This document shows, piece by piece, positions 1-7,628 of a DNA stretch of 15,668 nt. The stretch comes from Candidatus Segatella mututuai (lineage in GTDB: Bacteria > Bacteroidota > Bacteroidia > Bacteroidales > Bacteroidaceae). Position numbers and translations under genes: made by a program. Positions within the stretch are counted from its first letter, which is position 1. Every line of letters starts with the position of its first letter. The DNA is taken from the NCBI GenBank assembly GCA_002439605.1, contig DJOI01000060.1:11914-27581 (forward strand), in the 5' to 3' direction. The notes under the pieces are model-generated. The model was not told where the DNA came from. It did not search any database and saw only the letters and a list, made by a program, of their open reading frames with translations.

Positions 1-8
1 TAACTGGA

Positions 9-50
9 AAATGAAAAACTGGGCGTAGCTTCCAAAAGGAAACTACGCCC
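9..50 (-). terminator. Rho-independent terminator of the PpiD-like gene
   Basis: The arms 21-33 and 38-50 form a GC-rich 13-pair stem with one internal mismatch around an AAAA loop (34-37). Read on the minus strand, the stem is followed by AGTTTTTCATTTTCC, a U-rich tail. It lies 50 bases past the stop codon of the minus-strand gene at 101-2251, so it most likely ends that transcript. The plus-strand side has no T run, which argues against a two-way terminator. Confidence 0.8.
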
Positions 51-100
51 AAAACAAGTATGTTCTTATTTCACCAAATAATCAAAAGTAATTCTGATAA

Positions 101-2251
101 TTAGAAGAACAAGTAGCGGTTGTCAACTACATGAGCATTCATATAAAGCTCGTTCATGAAGTTGCCCGCATACTGCATTGCCTTCTGACGGCACTTCTGC
201 TCCATAGCCTTCTCGTCGAACTTAACAGAACGATTGGTCTTGTTGGTAACCTGAAAGAGGTAAACGCCAGCATTGCCCTTTACTGCGTGAGCAGAGAAAG
301 CACCCTTCTTCGTGGCAGAGACAGCACCCGATAGAGCTGGTTCGCTGGCTCCAGTAGCAGCGACAAACACAGGAGCAGCGAAAGTAATCTGGTTGACAGC
401 AGAAACCTTTCCACCCTTGGCCTTGGCAGCTGCGATGTTCTTAACACCGTTCAGTTTCTCTTCGATCATCTCGGCCTTCTTGTCCTTGACGACCTCGGCC
501 TTCACCATTTCCTTTACCTGAGCATCGTCCAATCCACGGTAGCCGATGCGATGAATCTTGTCGAGAACCACTACCAGCAAGTGGTTGTTGTCACCACACT
601 CATAAAGAGGAGAAACAGCACCTTCCTTGCTGTCGAAAATCCATTTCAATGCCTCGCGGGTAGCATGGATATTGGCAACATAATGAGCTGAAGTCGTAAC
701 GTCCTTCAAATCCTGAACCTTATAACCGTTCTTCCCGGCGTTCTTCAGCAAATCCTCAGCCTTTCCATTGGCACTTACGAAGCTTGAGAACTTGTTGTAA
801 GCTGTACGATAAGTATCTTGCGAGAATTCGATAGGCTTCTTGATGACCGCAGCCACGTACTTCTCCACCATGTTCTTCTTGTCGAGAACCTGGAGCACTA
901 CGTAGCCCTGTCCCAACTGAATGGCGTTCAAAGCATTGACAGAAGCTGTGTTCAGCGTATTGATGAAAGCCTTGTTGTCTTTGTCCATACTCTGAGCGAA
1001 CTCGTACTGCTTGGTAGTCATCCAAGCCTTCTCGCCTGTCTGACCATATCTTTTGGCCACAGCCTCAAAGTCTGCGCCACCAGCAATGGCACCTTGAATG
1101 GAATCTGCCTTTACCTTAGCCTCGGCCACAGTATTGGCAGCCACCTGGATGACACGATACTGGACTGAGTCAGGCAACTGCTGCTTGCTGATAAGCTTGA
1201 CAATGTTCAAAGTATTGTCGTTGGCATTTACTTTCACAGCAGACGTAGCACCCACAGCGAGAGAATCAAGCTCAGAAGCGATGTCCGAGGGAAAGGCATT
1301 CTTGCTGACTGGCAAACCGACGTAAGCAACAGTAGAAGCAGACTTGCGCACAACCTCAGCAGGGTCGGCAGCCTCAGCCAACTGCTTGTGGTAAGAAGCG
1401 AACTCCTTGTTAAGAGCCATGCGGTCAGCCTGAGAAGCACTCACCTCTACATCAACAAACTTGATGTCGCGGCTCTCTACAGGCTGCTTGAAGCGAGCCT
1501 TCAGCTCGTCATACTTAGCCTTCAAGTCGCTGTCGTCTACCTTCACCTTATCGTCCGGAATGTCTGAATAAGGGAAAGCCGCCAACTGAATCTGGCTTTC
1601 CTCGTTCTCCTCCTTGAAAGCCATCTTGGCCTCTACAGGGTTAGAAAGGAAGCAGTGAGCCAAGAGCGACTGATACTTCTGGGCCAAAGTTTGCTGGCGA
1701 AGCGTCCTCTCGATGAATGCCCAGTACTTAAATATCTTGTCGTACTGATCCATCATCTGAGTATTGGCAGAAGGATTGGCCTTCTGAGCCTTGTAGTCGG
1801 CCAAGAACTTTTGGAGAGAAGCAGCATCGAAGCGACCTGTCTGCTGATTGACAAAGGGAGTCTGCTGAAGCATTGGGTTAGTACCAGCCTTCAATATGTC
1901 CTGGAGTTCAGCGTCCGTCACGGTAAGACCCAACTTGCCGGCTTCCTTCGCCACAATCTGGTTCTGGACGTAAGTGTTCCAAACCATATCCTTGATTTGA
2001 TTCATTTGCTCCTCAGGGATGTTTTCCTGTCCCTGCTGCATCTTGATAACTTCGGTGTACTCATCGAGCAACTTCTGAAATTCCTGTACGCTGATTTTCT
2101 CACCTAACACTTCGCCGATCTGCTGGCGCTCGTTGTTCTTTGCAGAATCACACGAACGGAAGCCTTCCTCGGCAATGAATGCAAAGAGGCCGAAACTAAT
2201 GATACAAACCAGTATCACGCCCCTTTTCCTAATTTTTCCTAATGCTGCCAT
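101..2251 (-). CDS. PpiD/SurA-like periplasmic folding factor with parvulin-type domain
   Basis: A 716-residue protein of the PpiD/SurA N-terminal domain family: an inner-membrane-anchored chaperone that meets proteins leaving the Sec translocon and helps outer-membrane proteins fold. A basic N terminus (KIRKR) precedes one membrane segment at about residues 11-27. A SurA-N-like helical region follows at about 40-200. A degenerate parvulin-like domain lies at about 360-460 (QYRVIQV ... GADFEAVAKRYG ... GQGYVVLQV). The two histidines usual at the parvulin active site (RHIL and GYHII type motifs) are not seen: YRVI and GYVVL stand there. I infer chaperone activity rather than isomerase activity, as is known for other PpiD proteins. 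The start at 2251 (MAALGKIRKR) fits the family's typical N terminus. The gene has its own promoter near 2330 and a terminator at 9-50, so it is probably monocistronic, although it lies just downstream of the lptC operon. Confidence 0.88.
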   Translation of the reverse strand: MAALGKIRKRGVILVCIISFGLFAFIAEEGFRSCDSAKNNERQQIGEVLGEKISVQEFQKLLDEYTEVIKMQQGQENIPEEQMNQIKDMVWNTYVQNQIVAKEAGKLGLTVTDAELQDILKAGTNPMLQQTPFVNQQTGRFDAASLQKFLADYKAQKANPSANTQMMDQYDKIFKYWAFIERTLRQQTLAQKYQSLLAHCFLSNPVEAKMAFKEENEESQIQLAAFPYSDIPDDKVKVDDSDLKAKYDELKARFKQPVESRDIKFVDVEVSASQADRMALNKEFASYHKQLAEAADPAEVVRKSASTVAYVGLPVSKNAFPSDIASELDSLAVGATSAVKVNANDNTLNIVKLISKQQLPDSVQYRVIQVAANTVAEAKVKADSIQGAIAGGADFEAVAKRYGQTGEKAWMTTKQYEFAQSMDKDNKAFINTLNTASVNALNAIQLGQGYVVLQVLDKKNMVEKYVAAVIKKPIEFSQDTYRTAYNKFSSFVSANGKAEDLLKNAGKNGYKVQDLKDVTTSAHYVANIHATREALKWIFDSKEGAVSPLYECGDNNHLLVVVLDKIHRIGYRGLDDAQVKEMVKAEVVKDKKAEMIEEKLNGVKNIAAAKAKGGKVSAVNQITFAAPVFVAATGASEPALSGAVSATKKGAFSAHAVKGNAGVYLFQVTNKTNRSVKFDEKAMEQKCRQKAMQYAGNFMNELYMNAHVVDNRYLFF

Positions 2252-2327
2252 TACGTTTTAATTTATTTTGTTTTTATTTCTTGTTTCTCGTTGATGACTC
2301 ATTGTCAGAAATGTAGCCAATTGCATG

Positions 2328-2335
2328 CAAAAATA
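2328..2335 (-). promoter_or_regulatory. Bacteroidetes -7 box for the PpiD-like gene
   Basis: On the minus strand this reads TATTTTTG followed by CATGC, a perfect TAnnTTTG box. The start codon at 2251 lies about 75 bases downstream across an A/T-rich leader. No clear TTTG -33 box is found 19-21 bases upstream, so the promoter may be weak or depend on an activator. Confidence 0.55.
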
Positions 2336-2407
2336 CAAAGAAAATCGCAAATAAGGGAATTTTTTAGTATGTTTTTTAGCCTTGCCAAGCAAAAACCGCT
2401 AAAATTA

Positions 2408-2447
2408 GCAAATAAAAAAAGCACTTGTAAGCTGAAACAAGTGCTTT
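2408..2447 (-). terminator. Rho-independent terminator of the OMP-lptC-CNNM operon
   Basis: An 11-pair perfect stem (AAAGCACTTGT at 2418-2428 and ACAAGTGCTTT at 2437-2447) encloses an 8-base loop. On the minus strand the second arm runs into TTTTTTTATTTGC, a good U tract. It starts about 20 bases past the stop codon of the CBS-domain gene (2467) and separates that operon from the PpiD-like gene. Confidence 0.9.
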
Positions 2448-2466
2448 CTAATGAAAAGCGCTGTAT

Positions 2467-3738
2467 TTAGCGCAATATATGCAGACGTACCAACTCTATC
2501 TTTCTGGATGTAGACTTGATGATTTTAAACTCATACTTGTCAAACTTTATGATTTCATTCAGCTTCGGGAAACTCTGGTATTCGTGCAATATCAAGCCGC
2601 CCACGGTCATGTATTCATCGCTCTCGGGCAGGTCGAGCCCAAAGAGGTCGTTCACCTTGTCTATCTCCAGTCGCGCCGACAACAGAAAATCTCCGTCATC
2701 TATCCTTTTGGCGACATACTTGGAAGAATCGTGCTCGTCTTCTATATCGCCAAATATTTCCTCCACAATATCTTCCAAACTCACCAATCCACTGGTTCCA
2801 CCAAACTCGTCTACCACGACACCCAACGACTTCTTCTGCTGCAGGAAAATCTGCATTAGCTTCTGTGCCTGCATGGTTTCTGGCACAAAAGGCATTTTAC
2901 GCACATGGTCTTGCCAGCGAGCAGGATTGCGGAAGAGCTCGGAACTATGGATGTAACCCACGATATGGTCGATATCCTCTTCATAAACGATAATCTTGGA
3001 GTTACCGCTCTCGATAAACTTCTGACGCAACTCATCGAGAGAAGCATCGTTCTCCACTGCCTGTATCTCCGTCCGCGGCACCATACAGTCGCGCACCTTT
3101 GTATCGGAGAAGTCGAGTGCGTTCTGGAAAATCTTCACCTCATCGTCGATATCCGAGTCTTTCTCGGCATTGTCGATACTCGACTGCACCAGGTAGTCGA
3201 GGTCAACCTTCGAGAAGCCTTCGTCCTCAGCCTCCACGTCCATCTTGACCCCAACCATTCTCAACAGGATTCGGCTCAGGAAAGTGCTGAACTTGCTGAT
3301 AGGCCAAAGCACGACATAGCAGACATAAGCCATCGGGCTGAAGATGCTCAACAGGCGGTTAGGATTCGACTTAAATAGCGTCTTGGGCAAGAATTCGCCC
3401 GTAAAAAGCACGATGATGGTCGAGAGAATGGTATCGGCCGGCACTGTGAAGGCAGCGTCCATGCCACTGAAAATTGTGTTATCGAACAACCTCGCTATCA
3501 GTATGCCATAAACCACGAGAGCAATATTGTTGCCCACGAGCATGGTGCTCACAAAGCCGTTGGGATGGTCATAGAAGAGCGAGACCAAGCGCTGGGTCAG
3601 CCCATTCTTGTTTTTATCCTTATCCATCTCGGCAAGCATTCGGTTGGAAGACACAAAGGCTATCTCCATGCCACTGAAAAAGCCTGAGAACATGAGCGTA
3701 ACCAATATGCCTACTATCAGATTTATTCCTACTTCCAT
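2467..3738 (-). CDS. CNNM/CorC-type DUF21 and CBS-pair membrane protein (hemolysin family, GldE-like)
   Basis: A 423-residue inner-membrane protein of the DUF21-CBS-CorC/HlyC family. Related proteins act in Mg2+/Co2+ efflux; the Bacteroidetes branch includes GldE, named from gliding motility, but many members are in non-gliding species. The N-terminal transmembrane DUF21 region spans about residues 1-165, with hydrophobic stretches near 5-27, 62-85, 101-118 and 130-163. The CBS pair lies at about 218-330 (VRDCMVPRTEIQAV ... VVVDEFGGTSGLVSLEDIVE). The CorC/HlyC transporter-associated domain lies at about 345-420. Length and domain order are usual for the family. The gene is the last of a minus-strand operon, 27 bases after lptC and followed by a strong terminator. 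The CBS pair may sense an adenine nucleotide. The transported ion and the true role here are inference; the family assignment is firm. Confidence 0.9.
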   Translation of the reverse strand: MEVGINLIVGILVTLMFSGFFSGMEIAFVSSNRMLAEMDKDKNKNGLTQRLVSLFYDHPNGFVSTMLVGNNIALVVYGILIARLFDNTIFSGMDAAFTVPADTILSTIIVLFTGEFLPKTLFKSNPNRLLSIFSPMAYVCYVVLWPISKFSTFLSRILLRMVGVKMDVEAEDEGFSKVDLDYLVQSSIDNAEKDSDIDDEVKIFQNALDFSDTKVRDCMVPRTEIQAVENDASLDELRQKFIESGNSKIIVYEEDIDHIVGYIHSSELFRNPARWQDHVRKMPFVPETMQAQKLMQIFLQQKKSLGVVVDEFGGTSGLVSLEDIVEEIFGDIEDEHDSSKYVAKRIDDGDFLLSARLEIDKVNDLFGLDLPESDEYMTVGGLILHEYQSFPKLNEIIKFDKYEFKIIKSTSRKIELVRLHILR

Positions 3739-3765
3739 ATATTCTTATCGTTTTCTGTCATTCCA

Positions 3766-4425
3766 TTAGTGCATCAAGGGAATGGTAGTAGCACGCTGCG
3801 GAGTAGCTCTCTGCCGGAGGGTTCCCTTCACCGAATCCGGCTGCGACCGCAAGGTGTCGCTACCACCCGCCCCGGCCATGTCGCTCGTCTCGAAACTACC
3901 CTTCGAGTTGCTTACATAATACCGAGTCATCTTCTCGTCGCTCCAGAAGTGTGTGCCCTGCAAGGTACGCTCTGGCGTGATGAGCTTGCTGAACACATTG
4001 CTCGACAGCTCATGCTTGTTCTCGTCCCAGGTAAGCTGTTCGCTCGAAAAGCGCAAGCCGTCCTTTGTCAGAATGCGCACACGACCATAGAGCTTCCAAA
4101 TTCTGAGTTGGTCGAAGTAATAAGCCGTATCGCACTGTATGTAACTGTTGATATGAAACTTGTCGTCGAACTGCTCCAGAAGGATGCCCTTGTCGAAAAT
4201 CCACTGAGAAGGATTCTTGTTGGCATTCACTTCCCACCGCTCCGTAACAATGCGATACTTGATGACGCCAGAGTCGCTGATGAGCGTATTGACACCATAA
4301 GAAGTCATCATTGCCACCGAGTCGCGCGCCCTGATGGCTGGGGCAGTATGTTCCACCTGCTCCTGGCAGGCAACCATCAGTAAGAGGGCGATAAGTCCAT
4401 ATACGAAATGCCTTGTCCTATACAT
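3766..4425 (-). CDS. lptC: LPS export ABC transporter periplasmic protein LptC (lipoprotein form)
   Basis: A 219-residue LptC-family protein, which passes lipopolysaccharide from the LptBFG ABC transporter to the periplasmic LptA bridge. The N terminus is a lipoprotein signal: MYRTRH, a hydrophobic core, then LMVAC with the likely lipidated cysteine at residue 20. E. coli LptC is instead held by an uncleaved transmembrane helix. Residues about 40-185 carry the LptC beta-jellyroll signature (GVIKYRIVTERWEV, the FDKGILLEQFDD stretch, and LRFSSEQLTWDENKHELSS). The last ~30 residues are a low-complexity Ser/Thr/Arg/Gln tail that looks disordered. The gene lies 52 bases after an outer-membrane protein gene and 27 bases before a CNNM/CorC-type gene, all on the minus strand and probably one transcript. 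The start ATG at 4425 directly precedes the signal peptide, so it is the natural choice. Confidence 0.85.
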   Translation of the reverse strand: MYRTRHFVYGLIALLLMVACQEQVEHTAPAIRARDSVAMMTSYGVNTLISDSGVIKYRIVTERWEVNANKNPSQWIFDKGILLEQFDDKFHINSYIQCDTAYYFDQLRIWKLYGRVRILTKDGLRFSSEQLTWDENKHELSSNVFSKLITPERTLQGTHFWSDEKMTRYYVSNSKGSFETSDMAGAGGSDTLRSQPDSVKGTLRQRATPQRATTIPLMH

Positions 4426-4477
4426 TATAATATATAAAATACATCATATCCACTCCACATGTCCTTGGCACGAGACT

Positions 4478-5761
4478 TTACTGCATCTTCCACTTCTTGA
4501 ACCAGTCCTCGTTGAAGGTGAAGCCGATATTGATGCGGAAAACATTTTCCTTGATGAGATCCTTGGCAGAACGTTTCACCCACTGACCGCTGATATTGAG
4601 GAACGAGCGGCTATTGTAGGAATTAACAATAGGAATGCCGAAGCCAGCACTTACCGCAATTTCCTTTGGTCCATCCTGTCCGTTTATCTTTACATAAGGA
4701 GTAGTGTAGCTCACACCGGCACGATAGCGCACACGCTGCAGGAAACTGCGACTGTACTCACCATAGCAGTACTGCGCTCCGAGGTTGATTTTATGACGAT
4801 TGCTGTAACAGCCATCTTTCAACACATAGTCTCTACCGTCGAAGACTGGTGCCTTGAGGTCTTTCCACATCTGGAGCGTATAGTCAAGCCCCACCTTCCA
4901 TTGTTCTGCATGATTCCACATCAAGCCTACTCCCACCATGTGAGGCAACTCAAAGGCTCTGTCGATAGAGAAGGAGGTTGTGTCGAGCGAGCCATCCATG
5001 GCATTGGTCTTCACCTGATACATCTCGGCGCTGGTGCCTAAATTGTGCTTGGGAGAATAGGTTGCGCCCACAGTGAGCCAATCTTTCTTCGACACGCGCT
5101 GAGCATACTGCACACCGAAGTCGAGCTTATAGCTCCCCACTCTTGCCGAATAATTTCGCGAGAGCGAGTTGACATACGAATTGCTGTAGCTGTTGGTGAC
5201 GGTACGGTTGTATTTTCCCCACAGGTAAGAAATGTTGGCACCTACCGACAGCCCCTTCACTGGCATGTAGCCCAAGCCCACATAAGCCTGGTGAAAGCCC
5301 TCGTCGCCCTCATAAGTGTTGGTGTAATAGTCTTCCTTGGTCTCTTCGTTCACCCATCCCGAGACAGAATAATTGTAGCCCACGTTGGAGAAAGGAAGAA
5401 TACCAAAGCTCACACCCATGTGGCGGAAAGCACGGAAGGCTGCCACCACATAGTCTAAGTTGGCGTTCTTGGCATTCTTCTTCACGCCGTTCTCATTGAA
5501 GTTGGTAATCTGCCCCGAAATGCCGGCATCAAAAAGGAATGTCAGCGAGTCGACCGAAGAATAAGAAGCTGGGTTGATATAGTTTACCTGATTGTGCTCA
5601 TGAAAGCCGATCCCCACGCCATTCATACCTGCATTGAAACCTGAAGTCTGGTCGGACAACATGCCCATTCCCCACTGACTGTATGGAGAATTCGTACCAC
5701 TCTGGGCATTCACTGCCAGCGCCAAGCTCATCATGAGAGCTGCCAAAAAAAGCTTTTTCAT
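4478..5761 (-). CDS. Outer-membrane beta-barrel protein, OmpP1/FadL-like, function unknown
   Basis: A 427-residue exported protein. The start ATG at 5761 gives a clean signal peptide, MKKLFLAALMMSLALAVNAQ, cleaved near residue 20; an upstream in-frame TTG at 5779 would only add six polar residues and is unlikely. The mature protein is rich in alternating aromatic and polar strands ending at turns, as in a beta-barrel. It carries SPYSQWGMG near its N terminus and NPASYSS at about 63-69. Both resemble the Bacteroidetes OmpP1/FadL-like family of putative hydrophobic-compound channels. No catalytic motif is seen. It heads an operon with lptC and a CNNM-type protein, which suggests a part in envelope maintenance; that role is inference. 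A perfect -7 box lies 35 bases upstream of the start, in a compact region shared with the divergent lnb gene. Confidence 0.75.
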   Translation of the reverse strand: MKKLFLAALMMSLALAVNAQSGTNSPYSQWGMGMLSDQTSGFNAGMNGVGIGFHEHNQVNYINPASYSSVDSLTFLFDAGISGQITNFNENGVKKNAKNANLDYVVAAFRAFRHMGVSFGILPFSNVGYNYSVSGWVNEETKEDYYTNTYEGDEGFHQAYVGLGYMPVKGLSVGANISYLWGKYNRTVTNSYSNSYVNSLSRNYSARVGSYKLDFGVQYAQRVSKKDWLTVGATYSPKHNLGTSAEMYQVKTNAMDGSLDTTSFSIDRAFELPHMVGVGLMWNHAEQWKVGLDYTLQMWKDLKAPVFDGRDYVLKDGCYSNRHKINLGAQYCYGEYSRSFLQRVRYRAGVSYTTPYVKINGQDGPKEIAVSAGFGIPIVNSYNSRSFLNISGQWVKRSAKDLIKENVFRINIGFTFNEDWFKKWKMQ

Positions 5762-5795
5762 CCTATGATAATTATTCAAAATTATATTCAGAGTG

Positions 5796-5803
5796 CAAAA
5801 GTA
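5796..5803 (-). promoter_or_regulatory. Promoter -7 box of the OMP-lptC-CNNM operon
   Basis: On the minus strand it reads TACTTTTG followed by CA, a perfect TAnnTTTGC-type Bacteroidetes -7 box. The inferred transcript start is near 5790, leaving a leader of about 28 bases before the ATG at 5761. No strong -33 TTTG is seen at the usual spacing. A second match, TAATTTTG (minus strand, 5777-5784), leaves only a few leader bases and is less likely. Confidence 0.65.
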
Positions 5804-5848
5804 TTGAAAAAAATCGAGATAAAAGAAGGAAAATTCAAAATAATAAGG

Positions 5849-5856
5849 TATTTTTG
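5849..5856 (+). promoter_or_regulatory. Promoter -7 box of the lnb gene, placed for a leaderless start
   Basis: TATTTTTG followed by CATC matches TAnnTTTG exactly. The transcript should begin about 4-6 bases after the box, which is where the GTG at 5861 lies, so the message may start on its own initiation codon. It diverges from the -7 box at 5796-5803, with 45 bases between the two. Confidence 0.55.
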
Positions 5857-5860
5857 CATC

Positions 5861-7138
5861 GTGAAACGTTTTAAATATATTTTCAGGTGCATTTTTGCCT
5901 TTTTGTTAATCATTTTAACGACCAAGGCTTCAGCACAAGAGACGGTAGTTCCACAGTGGGTCGACTCCGTGGACATTTCGCTCCTGACCTGCGGTCCGGG
6001 ACAGGAAGTTTGGTCGTATTATGGACACACGGCGCTCCGCATAGAAGACCGTGCCCACGGCAGCGACGTAGCCGTCAACTGGGGCATGTTCTCCTTCAAT
6101 CAGGACTATTTCGTGCTGCGCTTCGTCTTCGGCCTTACTGACTACCAAATAGGCATCATTCCCATGGAACGTTTCCTGTCCGAATATTACCAAGAAGGCA
6201 GATGGGTAAGGCAGCAACGCCTTGCCCTGACGCGAAACGAGAAGTGGAGCATCCTTACAGCCATAGAGAATAACAACCGTGAGGAAAACCGCACATACCG
6301 TTATAATTTCTTCTACGACAACTGCACAACGCGTGCACGAAACATGGTCATCGACCATCTGGCTACCAACTGCACCGACTTTAAAACAACAGAGACCCAG
6401 TCAACCTATCGCGAAGAGATTCACCGCCTGAACGCTCACCACCGCTGGGCACGCTTTGGCAACGACTTGCTGTTGGGCTTCCGTGCAGACCAACCAATCA
6501 ACAAGCGGGAATGGGAGTTCCTGCCCGACAACCTATCCATGGACTTTGAGGTGGAAGCACGCCAAGACACGGCGCAACAGCAAGCGTTTTCGTCTAATGT
6601 TTATACACAAAAGCCAAGATACATCAAACTGGTAGACCGCACCTCCTACCTCATTCCTCCACAAACAGTTGAGGTGGCAGATGCCAGCAGCACAGACTCA
6701 CAGACGGAAGCCTCCATTGCCGACATCGCCACACCATTCATGGCGGCGATATGCATCCTTGTGATTATCGTTATAACCAGTCTCATAGAACTCTGCAAAA
6801 AGAAGAACTTCTGGTGGATCGACACTGCCCTACTCATCATTACCGGACTGCCTGGGCTGATACTTCTTGCCATGATGTTCTCGCAACACCCCACCGTGCA
6901 GATTAACTTCCAAATATTCATTCTCAACCCTCTTAGCCTCATTTTCGCATGGAGCGTCACAAAGAAGATGCGTCAGCACCGTGTTCATTGGTACTACAAC
7001 GTATGGGCAGCATTTATCATCGTGGCACTTTTTCTGCAAACATGGCAGGACTACGCCGAGGGCTTGGTCATTTTGGCATTATCTTTGCTCGTAAGAATCG
7101 CAATGAAGTCAATCCAGCTCGACTTACGAAGAAAATAA
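5861..7138 (+). CDS. lnb: DUF4105 / Lnb-type lipoprotein N-acyltransferase, membrane protein
   Basis: A 425-residue protein of the DUF4105 family, whose N-terminal domain is now called Lnb_N. A member in Bacteroides was reported to N-acylate the lipoprotein cysteine, the last step of lipoprotein maturation (recalled, not looked up). A signal or anchor segment spans about residues 4-25 and ends in ASAQ. The periplasmic NlpC/P60-like domain follows, with His56 in SYYGHTALRIED and Cys155 in YNFFYDNCTTRARN as the likely catalytic pair. Four or five hydrophobic segments fill about residues 290-420. The start is a GTG: a longer reading frame runs up to an ATG at 5765, but that stretch contains the promoter box at 5849-5856 and would bury the signal peptide. 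A small exported protein follows after 35 bases, then secA. Paralogues of this domain exist, so the exact substrate is less certain than the family. Confidence 0.75.
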   Translation: MKRFKYIFRCIFAFLLIILTTKASAQETVVPQWVDSVDISLLTCGPGQEVWSYYGHTALRIEDRAHGSDVAVNWGMFSFNQDYFVLRFVFGLTDYQIGIIPMERFLSEYYQEGRWVRQQRLALTRNEKWSILTAIENNNREENRTYRYNFFYDNCTTRARNMVIDHLATNCTDFKTTETQSTYREEIHRLNAHHRWARFGNDLLLGFRADQPINKREWEFLPDNLSMDFEVEARQDTAQQQAFSSNVYTQKPRYIKLVDRTSYLIPPQTVEVADASSTDSQTEASIADIATPFMAAICILVIIVITSLIELCKKKNFWWIDTALLIITGLPGLILLAMMFSQHPTVQINFQIFILNPLSLIFAWSVTKKMRQHRVHWYYNVWAAFIIVALFLQTWQDYAEGLVILALSLLVRIAMKSIQLDLRRK

Positions 7139-7173
7139 CAGCACAAAAAACAAAACTCCACATATAGAAAACT

Positions 7174-7527
7174 ATGGCAAACAGGTATATCACCGCCCTC
7201 TTGGTTGTCCTTGCGGCAACAGGCTTGGAAGCGCAGACTTATCAGCAGGCACTGAAGTTTGCGCTCACCGATATATCATACGACAAGTTAATACAGCAGC
7301 CAGAGGCGAAGGCACTTGAAGAAGACATATTGAGTGTCATCAAGGCCATCAAGGAAGCTTCAAAAGGCCATCAAACAGCCCAGTACCATTTTCCATCAGC
7401 AATACTAAGAGCTGGCACTCCAGCCAATCTGACAGACAGCAATTCTTATATTTGTTTTACACCTCCCACCGAGCCAAAATATCAAGCTCCATACGGAAGT
7501 ATTGTTATTCGTGGACCTGATTTTTAA
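7174..7527 (+). CDS. Small exported protein of unknown function
   Basis: A 117-residue protein that I do not recognise. The first 20 residues (MANRYITALLVVLAATGLEA, then Q) are a typical signal peptide without a lipobox cysteine, so the mature form of about 97 residues is probably periplasmic or secreted. The mature N-terminal half (TYQQALKFALTDISYDKLIQ, then an acidic/lysine-rich stretch) looks helical. The C-terminal half is proline-rich and extended (CFTPPTEPKYQAP ... GSIVIRGPDF) and contains the protein's single cysteine. It begins 35 bases after the lnb stop codon with no promoter box between, so it is probably co-transcribed with lnb. The signal peptide and normal codon use favour a real gene. 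It could also be the shortened remnant of a longer protein. Confidence 0.65.
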   Translation: MANRYITALLVVLAATGLEAQTYQQALKFALTDISYDKLIQQPEAKALEEDILSVIKAIKEASKGHQTAQYHFPSAILRAGTPANLTDSNSYICFTPPTEPKYQAPYGSIVIRGPDF

Positions 7528-7544
7528 TATTTACCACCCAAAAC

Positions 7545-7577
7545 GTTGCGGGTTTACAGATATTATTTGTACCTTTG
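7545..7577 (+). promoter_or_regulatory. secA promoter (-33 and -7 boxes)
   Basis: TACCTTTG followed by CA (7570-7577) is a consensus Bacteroidetes -7 box. GTTG at 7545-7548, 21 bases upstream of it, is a one-mismatch -33 TTTG box. The leader to the secA ATG at 7629 is about 45 bases and very A-rich (ATAACAAAAAAACAACATA), as is usual for translation in this phylum. Confidence 0.85.
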
Positions 7578-7628
7578 CAACCCTAAAAGCAATAAAAATC
7601 AACGAATAACAAAAAAACAACATATAAA

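Noticed and set aside
2398..2409. GCTAAAATTAGC palindrome between the CNNM-type and PpiD-like genes
   Set aside because: A single 12-base AT-rich palindrome with no second copy seen; it is not clearly tied to either promoter.
5765..5860. In-frame N-terminal extension of lnb to an ATG at 5765
   Set aside because: It would contain the promoter box and place 32 Lys/Ile-rich residues ahead of a good signal segment, so the GTG at 5861 is preferred.
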